Positions 12,811-17,608 of a stretch of 17,608 nucleotides of DNA are shown piece after piece. Where the stretch lies: NCBI GenBank assembly GCA_041654915.1, contig JBAZCO010000026.1:1-17608 (forward strand). Reading direction: 5' to 3'. The notes beneath the pieces were generated by a model that saw only the letters and a list, made by a program, of their open reading frames with translations, did no database searches and was not told where the DNA came from. This DNA is from JBAZCO01 sp041654915 (lineage in GTDB: Bacteria > Bacillota > Clostridia > Christensenellales > DTU072). The translations under genes and the position numbers were made by a program. How positions within the stretch are numbered: position 1 is the stretch's first letter; every line of letters starts with the position of its first letter.

Positions 12811-15291
12811 ATGCTAAAACTAAACAATATTAATAAACAATATATTGTAAGTTCCTTAAAAATTGACGCACTAAAGGATGTTGATTTGGAGTTTAGGGAT
12901 AGCGAATTTGTGTCGATTCTCGGACAGTCGGGAAGCGGCAAAACCACACTGCTTAATATTATTGGCGGGCTGGACAGATACACTTCGGGCGACCTCGTCG
13001 TTAGCGAACGCTCTACAAAAGACTTTAATAATTCCGATTGGGACTCTTACCGCAATGGCACGGTTGGGTTTGTATTTCAAAGCTATAATCTTATTCCGCA
13101 CCTTTCTGTGCTAGGCAATGTGGAAATTGCCCTCACCCTTTCGGGCGTGTCCAAAACGGAAAGAAAGCGCCGTGCGCTCACTGCGCTAAACAGCGTCGGG
13201 ATAGCAGACCAAGCAAACAAAAAGCCCAACCAACTTTCTGGCGGACAGATGCAACGGGTGGCAATAGCAAGGGCTTTGGTTAACAACCCCAAAATCATAC
13301 TTGCAGATGAGCCAACGGGCGCACTTGACTCGGCAACCAGCGTGCAGATAATGGAAATCCTAAAAGAAGTTTCCAAAGAACGGTTGGTAATAATGGTGAC
13401 TCACAACAACGAGGCAGCCGAGGCATACAGCAGCCGAATTATCCGCTTGAAAGACGGCAAAGTGATAAGCGACAGCTTGCCTTACCACCGTGAAAATAGC
13501 CACCCAAGCACCAACAAGCTAAATTGCAAGCCACAAAAGAGCCGCCCTTTTTATAAGAGGCTGTCTTTTAGCAAAGTTTTTTCATTTGGCAAGAAAAAAG
13601 GAATTCGGACAGAAGAAAAGTCGGACACCGCCCTTATTTGCAAAGAAAGCCGCTGGAAAAAAGCAAAAAAACAACGGCTTGGCAACAAGTCATCAATGTC
13701 TTTTGTAACCGCACTCAAGTTGAGTTTTCGCAACTTGCTCACAAAAAAAACAAGAACGATTATCACATCGGTTGCCGCAAGCATTGGCATAATTGGTGTG
13801 GGGCTAGTTATGGCAATAAGCAGCGGCACACGCTCCTATATAGGCGGCGTACAAAGCGAAACTATGGCAAGAATGCCTATCACAATGGCTCGCCTATCCA
13901 ACACGGGCAGAACCAACCCCGATAAATACAAAGAATACCGCTACACCGATAAAGAAATCCTCATCCCCTATGACAGCCGTTTTGACAGGCAAGAAAGCCA
14001 AATAATACACCAAAATCCCTTTGGTGAGGAGCTTGATGCGCACCTTGAGAAACTAGACCCATCTCTTTACAACTCTATATCTTATGTGCATAATGTGCAT
14101 ATGCGGGGCGTTGGGCAAAGGCAAGACGGAACATACAATGAGATAAATTTAAGCGAATTTAACATAATGAACGCATCTGCAAACTTTAGAGCATTGCCGC
14201 CGTCCGACACATTTGTAAAGAGCCTGTATGACGAATTATACGGGCATTATCCCACGCACAGCGGCGAAGTAGTGTTGATTCTGGACAGCGAAAACCGAGT
14301 GGATATCTCCCTCTTGCAAAACTTTGGCATAGAGTACGAACTAAACACACCGTTAAGCTTTGATGATATTGTAGGTTATAGCTTTAAAGTACTACATAAC
14401 GATACTTCGTATGAGTATGACGAGGAGCATTCCACCTTTACAGCCCGCACGGACTATGAGGAGCTTTATCACGACGAAAATAATAAGACGCTTACCGTGT
14501 CGGGCATTATTAGAATAAACCGAAATGCCACTTCGGGTTTCCTAAACCGTGGTATAGGATACCTGCCTTCGCTCACATCGGAAATGCTGGCATCAGCCGA
14601 GGAGTCACAAATTGTGCAGACGGCAAAAGCTAACCCCAATAAAATTGTGGTAAATTATAAAAATCAAACAAGGACTTTTACCCAAAATGCCTATCACGAA
14701 CTAATGGTAATCACGGGCGGGGACACTGTGCCGTCGGCAATTTTAATTTATCCTGCAACATTTGAGGCAAAAGAGGGTATAAAAGCCCACCTCAACACCT
14801 TTAATATAGGTAAAAGTGAGGATGAGGAGCTGCGCTACAACGACCCGTCCGAAAGCATAATAGAGTCCACTTCCCGTTTAATCGATACGGTATCTTTCAT
14901 TCTAACTGCATTTGCCTCCATATCCCTAGTTGTTTCGTCCATTATGATAGGGATAATCACCTATGTATCGGTAATAGAGCGCACCAAAGAAATAGGGATA
15001 CTGCGAAGTATTGGGGCAAGGCGGATAGATATCAGCCGAGTATTTAATGCCGAAACAGTGATAATAGGATTTACCGCAGGTGTGCTTGGGGTGATACTTA
15101 CCTATGCGCTATCTGTACCTGCAAACAATATTATTTACAATCAAGTGGATGTAGAGGGCATAGCAAAACTTCCATTTTCCACCGCATTTATATTGATAGG
15201 AGTGAGTATGCTGCTCACCTTTATTGCAGGAATAATACCGAGCTATATAGCTGCCAAAAAAGACCCCGTGGTGGCGCTTAGGTCGGAATAA
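12811..15291 (+). CDS. MacB-type ABC transporter, ATPase fused to FtsX-like permease
   Basis: One 826-residue chain holds both halves of an exporter that would act as a dimer. The ATPase (1-225) has Walker A GQSGSGKTT (38-46), Q-loop Gln90 in FQSYNLIPHLSV, signature LSGGQMQRVAIARAL (142-156), Walker B ILADEPTG (163-170) and His198. Residues 226-300 form a strongly basic Lys/Arg linker. The permease has one membrane helix (about 317-338), an extracellular region of about 350 residues, then three helices near 693-720, 750-772 and 793-815, with the FtsX motif RTKEIGILRSIGARRIDI between the second and third. This is the MacB/FtsX mechanotransmission topology. In Bacillota such proteins handle peptides, antibiotics or envelope processes; the substrate is unknown, and no MacA-like partner or two-component system is adjacent. 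GGAG precedes the ATG. Confidence 0.92.
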   Translation: MLKLNNINKQYIVSSLKIDALKDVDLEFRDSEFVSILGQSGSGKTTLLNIIGGLDRYTSGDLVVSERSTKDFNNSDWDSYRNGTVGFVFQSYNLIPHLSVLGNVEIALTLSGVSKTERKRRALTALNSVGIADQANKKPNQLSGGQMQRVAIARALVNNPKIILADEPTGALDSATSVQIMEILKEVSKERLVIMVTHNNEAAEAYSSRIIRLKDGKVISDSLPYHRENSHPSTNKLNCKPQKSRPFYKRLSFSKVFSFGKKKGIRTEEKSDTALICKESRWKKAKKQRLGNKSSMSFVTALKLSFRNLLTKKTRTIITSVAASIGIIGVGLVMAISSGTRSYIGGVQSETMARMPITMARLSNTGRTNPDKYKEYRYTDKEILIPYDSRFDRQESQIIHQNPFGEELDAHLEKLDPSLYNSISYVHNVHMRGVGQRQDGTYNEINLSEFNIMNASANFRALPPSDTFVKSLYDELYGHYPTHSGEVVLILDSENRVDISLLQNFGIEYELNTPLSFDDIVGYSFKVLHNDTSYEYDEEHSTFTARTDYEELYHDENNKTLTVSGIIRINRNATSGFLNRGIGYLPSLTSEMLASAEESQIVQTAKANPNKIVVNYKNQTRTFTQNAYHELMVITGGDTVPSAILIYPATFEAKEGIKAHLNTFNIGKSEDEELRYNDPSESIIESTSRLIDTVSFILTAFASISLVVSSIMIGIITYVSVIERTKEIGILRSIGARRIDISRVFNAETVIIGFTAGVLGVILTYALSVPANNIIYNQVDVEGIAKLPFSTAFILIGVSMLLTFIAGIIPSYIAAKKDPVVALRSE

Positions 15292-15298
15292 AGAGTGC

Positions 15299-15342
15299 GT
15301 TTTTAAAAAAACAGCAGGCAATGCAAAAGCAAAAACTTTGCT
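15299..15342. other. Convergent spacer with weak A/T hairpins
   Basis: The 90-base gap between two convergent genes has only weak structures: GTTTTT/AAAAAC (15299-15312) and AGCAAA-AAC-TTTGCT (15328-15342). Either could contribute to termination, but neither has a GC-rich stem. GCAAAA-type words recur here several times. Confidence 0.3.
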
Positions 15343-15381
15343 AGCAGCCCTTTAGCAAAAACAGATATTATATGTTGATTA

Positions 15382-16833
15382 TTAGCTTTTTGTGTTGTGA
15401 CAATCTAGATTTTTCACGGTGGGGGCGGTGATAATTTCGCCGTCTATGGTAAACCTTGAGCCGTGACAGGGGCAATCCCACGATAAAGTATCCGAATTAA
15501 ACGATAGTCTGCACTTCAAATGTGCGCAAAGCGGGGAGCAGATATGGAGCATACCCTTTTCATCTTTATAAACCGCCTTTGTTTTCCCCTTGTAGCAGAC
15601 TATTCCGCCCTCGCCGTTTTTAAGCTTTTTGTATGACTTAACGGCAGGCAGCAACGGCATTATAGCTAGGTGCAAGATAGTAACTGCGGTGTTTTTTAAA
15701 TAGTTTGCAATGCCCGAAAGTTTTCTTTGCGGGCTAAAAAGATATTCTAAGTGGTTTTCTCTGCCGCAAATCATATCGGTAATTAGTCCTGACGCAAGCA
15801 TTGCGTTGGTCATCCCCCACTTATTAAATCCACTAATCACAAATATATCCCGTGACTTTTTGGAGTAGTAGCCTACAAAGGGCAATCTGTCAAAAGTGAT
15901 GCAATCGTTTGCCGCCCAAAAATGGGTAGCTGTTCCGTTTTCGCTAAGGTGGCGAAAGCGCTCATATAGCCGCTTGTCTTTGCCGCTTGTCTTTTCCCGT
16001 CCCGAACGATGGTCAAGCCCGCCTGTAATTATGCCGCCCTTTGCGTTGCGGCAGGTAAGCCCGTTTTCGCCTATGCTTTGGTACATTCCCCCTATGTCGC
16101 CAACCCTGTCCGTCTGTACCGCATAGGATGCGGATTTATACATTCTCAAAAAATACAGCCCAGGGAAATCTATGATTGGAAAGTTTGTCGCTATTACAAT
16201 TTTTTCCGCCTTGATTTTTATATTTCCCGCATAAAGGATATTTTTTTTAAAATCCACATCGGTTATTCGTGTGTTTTCAAAGACTTCAAAGTTTTGGGGG
16301 AGTGCGCCCAAAAACTTGAGCGGCTCAAAGATTGCTTGTTCTTTCAAGCGAATTGCCCCCGTCATTTTGTATCCTAGCAGTTCGGGCGCATCCAAATATT
16401 CAACATCCGCCCCTATCGCCTTTAAAGCTCGGTACTCGGCTTTGAGTTCGCTTGTTCCTTTGGCGGCATAAATATATCCGTCCTGCATCTCAAAACCGCA
16501 ATCTATCCCGTACCGCTCTACCATATCACGGTAGGCAAAAATTGCCTCCTGCCCTGCACGAAAATACAGACCTGCATTTACTTCGGAATCCTTAATGAGT
16601 TGGCTATAAGTGTTGCCTTGCAATGTGCTTATGTGTGCGGTGGTGTTTTGGGTTACCCCTGCCAACAATGCGCCCGCCTCAACCAAAGTCACCCTCTTGC
16701 CGTGTTCGGCAAGGCGGAATGCCGTAAGATATCCGGCAATTCCGCCCCCGACCACAACGATATCCCTCTCGATATCCGTCTTTAATGCGTTTTGCTCCTC
16801 AAAACGCCTATCTTTAACCCAAATTGATTGCAT
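15382..16833 (-). CDS. FAD-dependent oxidoreductase (DAO family) with C-terminal Rieske [2Fe-2S] domain
   Basis: A 483-residue protein combining a D-amino-acid-oxidase-type flavin domain with a Rieske cluster. DIVVVGGGIAGYLTAFRLAEHGKRVTLVEA (24-53) is the FAD Rossmann motif, and GVTQNTTAHIS (59-69) is typical of this subfamily. FVISGFNKWGMTNAMLASGLITDMI closes the flavin domain. Residues 420-475 form the Rieske domain with cluster ligands Cys436/His438 (CAH) and Cys454/His457 (CPCH). Two further cysteines (432, 441) lie near the first ligand pair. The substrate and electron partner are not known; electrons could pass between FAD and the cluster. The gene is monocistronic and convergent with the ABC transporter. 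It has no Shine-Dalgarno sequence: the upstream 35 bases are nearly all A/T. A TATAAA box (minus strand, near 16867) is a possible -10. Confidence 0.92.
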   Translation of the reverse strand: MQSIWVKDRRFEEQNALKTDIERDIVVVGGGIAGYLTAFRLAEHGKRVTLVEAGALLAGVTQNTTAHISTLQGNTYSQLIKDSEVNAGLYFRAGQEAIFAYRDMVERYGIDCGFEMQDGYIYAAKGTSELKAEYRALKAIGADVEYLDAPELLGYKMTGAIRLKEQAIFEPLKFLGALPQNFEVFENTRITDVDFKKNILYAGNIKIKAEKIVIATNFPIIDFPGLYFLRMYKSASYAVQTDRVGDIGGMYQSIGENGLTCRNAKGGIITGGLDHRSGREKTSGKDKRLYERFRHLSENGTATHFWAANDCITFDRLPFVGYYSKKSRDIFVISGFNKWGMTNAMLASGLITDMICGRENHLEYLFSPQRKLSGIANYLKNTAVTILHLAIMPLLPAVKSYKKLKNGEGGIVCYKGKTKAVYKDEKGMLHICSPLCAHLKCRLSFNSDTLSWDCPCHGSRFTIDGEIITAPTVKNLDCHNTKS

Positions 16834-16886
16834 TATAATTATTATCTTTATTTATCTATTATTTATACGATATTTTTTGCTCTCAA

Positions 16887-16916
16887 TTGACTTTTAAGTG
16901 GGTTTTGCGTTATCAT
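16887..16916 (+). promoter_or_regulatory. Promoter of the SGNH hydrolase gene
   Basis: TTGACT (16887-16892) and TATCAT (16911-16916) are 18 bases apart, with a start point near 16923. The leader of about 92 bases then contains the two tandem repeat copies. TTGCGTT (16905-16911), overlapping the -10, is complementary to AACGCAA inside each repeat copy (16932-16938 and 16973-16979). Confidence 0.6.
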
Positions 16917-16929
16917 ATTTTTATAAAGC

Positions 16930-17012
16930 AAAACGCAAGGCGCAATTTATCCCGTAAATACGCACTATATAAAACGCAAGGCGCAATTTATCCCGCAAAA
17001 GACGCACTATAT
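16930..17012. repeat. 41/42-bp tandem duplication in the leader of the SGNH gene
   Basis: Two adjacent copies (16930-16970, 41 bp; 16971-17012, 42 bp) share an identical first 25 bases (starting AAAACGCAAGGCGCAATTTA) and an identical last 10 (CGCACTATAT), with a few differences and one indel between. The second copy ends two bases before the ATG, so the same sequence forms the immediate upstream region of the start codon and an internal leader segment. Confidence 0.93.
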
Positions 17013-17014
17013 AA

Positions 17015-17608
17015 ATGGATATAAAAATGGAAAGACCTATTTCAAAAAAGAAAAAAATTATCATTATCACTTTGAGCATATTGCTAATTATCGCCATAGC
17101 GGGCGGCACAATTTTTTTTACAGGCGCTTGGAAACCTATGTATAGAGAAATAAAAACCCAATCATTCCGAATTGCAAACCGCAACATCCAAACGGGCGAA
17201 GTTGTCTTTACCGGTGACAGTATCACCGAACTGTGTGACTTAGGTCAATTTTATCCAAATATCACCGCCTATAACCGAGGCATTAGTGCAGACACCACCG
17301 AGGGGCTGCTAAAGCGTATGGATGAGAGCATATTCGACCTTGCTCCCAAAGTTATAGTGCTTTTAATAGGGATAAACGACCTTGCTTTTTTTGGCAAGAG
17401 CGAGGATGAAGTGCTGGTTAACTACCGCAAGATTCTCTCACAAATTGCCGATAGATTGCCAACTGCGGCAGTGATTATACAGTCGGTTTACCCCGTAAAT
17501 AGCCAAATGTACAAGGACGAAGTATTTTTCCACCCAGAAAAAATAGTGCGCCTAAACACGGGGCTTAGCGCTCTTGCCGAGGAGTTTTCTTATACCTATG
17601 CTAACATA
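17015..17608 (+). CDS. Membrane-anchored SGNH/GDSL hydrolase, C-terminus outside window
   Basis: The frame is open from the ATG at 17015 to the window end (198 codons). A basic stretch SKKKK is followed by one hydrophobic helix (about 15-36), a signal anchor or uncleaved signal, placing the enzyme outside the membrane. The SGNH blocks are visible: VVFTGDSIT (63-71, nucleophile Ser69), NRGISADTTEGLL (87-99, oxyanion Gly89) and LLIGINDL (116-123, Asn121). The block with the catalytic Asp/His lies beyond the edge. Such enzymes are esterases or deacetylases of lipids, acylated sugars or envelope polymers; the substrate cannot be told. ATG at 17027 is an alternative start four codons in. Neither has a ribosome site. 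Confidence 0.88.
   Translation, partial: MDIKMERPISKKKKIIIITLSILLIIAIAGGTIFFTGAWKPMYREIKTQSFRIANRNIQTGEVVFTGDSITELCDLGQFYPNITAYNRGISADTTEGLLKRMDESIFDLAPKVIVLLIGINDLAFFGKSEDEVLVNYRKILSQIADRLPTAAVIIQSVYPVNSQMYKDEVFFHPEKIVRLNTGLSALAEEFSYTYANI

Noticed and set aside
11496..15291. A vancomycin or bacitracin resistance module (VanW plus ABC exporter)
   Set aside because: VanW domains are widespread without vancomycin resistance, there are no vanHAX, sensor kinase or regulator genes, and the ABC gene has its own -10 and is not clearly linked.
16009..16377. 122-residue plus-strand frame within the FAD-Rieske gene
   Set aside because: Antisense shadow; the minus-strand gene has intact FAD and Rieske motifs over its full length.
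16921..17226. 101-residue minus-strand frame across the SGNH gene start
   Set aside because: It covers the tandem repeat and is antisense to clear SGNH motifs; its hydrophobic part is the reverse of the membrane helix and low-complexity DNA.

Overview
The window looks like chromosomal DNA of a low-to-moderate GC, spore-forming member of the Bacillota, most likely class Clostridia. Three things support this. The order ecfA1-ecfA2-ecfT-truA-rplM-rpsI is the conserved Bacillota arrangement downstream of the main ribosomal protein cluster. A pair of small CotF-like spore coat genes lies beside it. The other families (QueH, a VanW-domain protein, TilS-Hpt, a fused MacB-type ABC transporter, an FAD/Rieske oxidoreductase) are common in that class. 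I see no transposase, integrase, CRISPR array, rRNA or tRNA gene, and no clear sign of recent transfer.

Layout. 1-1034 (minus): thioredoxin followed by the N-terminal 222 codons of a CoA-disulfide-reductase-type flavoenzyme, a small thiol-redox operon. 1355-4593 (plus): an energy-coupling-factor module (two ATPases and the EcfT scaffold) overlapping truA. 4644-5615 (plus): rplM-rpsI with its own strong promoter and a structured leader. 5746-6219 (minus): two spore coat genes, separated from rpsI by a large palindrome and a bidirectional terminator. 6372-7995 (plus): queH, then a secreted M23 peptidase. 8215-11355 (plus): tilS-hpt-cca, tightly packed. 11496-12686 (plus): a VanW-domain cell-envelope protein. 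12811-15291 (plus): a single-chain ABC transporter with MacB-type topology. 15382-16833 (minus): an FAD oxidoreductase with a C-terminal Rieske domain. 17015 to the end (plus): a membrane-anchored SGNH/GDSL hydrolase, cut by the window edge.

How the genes relate. Most are housekeeping genes. Four enzymes mature or modify tRNA (TruA, QueH, TilS, Cca), and three proteins act at the envelope (M23 peptidase, VanW protein, SGNH hydrolase). The ECF module carries no substrate-binding S component here, so it probably serves S components encoded elsewhere.

The less ordinary signals lie between the genes. Four separate intergenic or gene-end sites carry short tandem duplications: 32 bp x2 at the trxA stop, 23 bp x4 before tilS, 27 bp x2 after cca, and about 41 bp x2 before the SGNH gene. 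Several genes behind their own promoters (M23 peptidase, tilS, VanW gene, FAD-Rieske gene, SGNH gene) lack a Shine-Dalgarno sequence. For tilS the promoter predicts a leaderless mRNA. The other genes have ordinary GGAGG-type sites. I found no convincing new multi-gene system; these intergenic patterns are the best leads.
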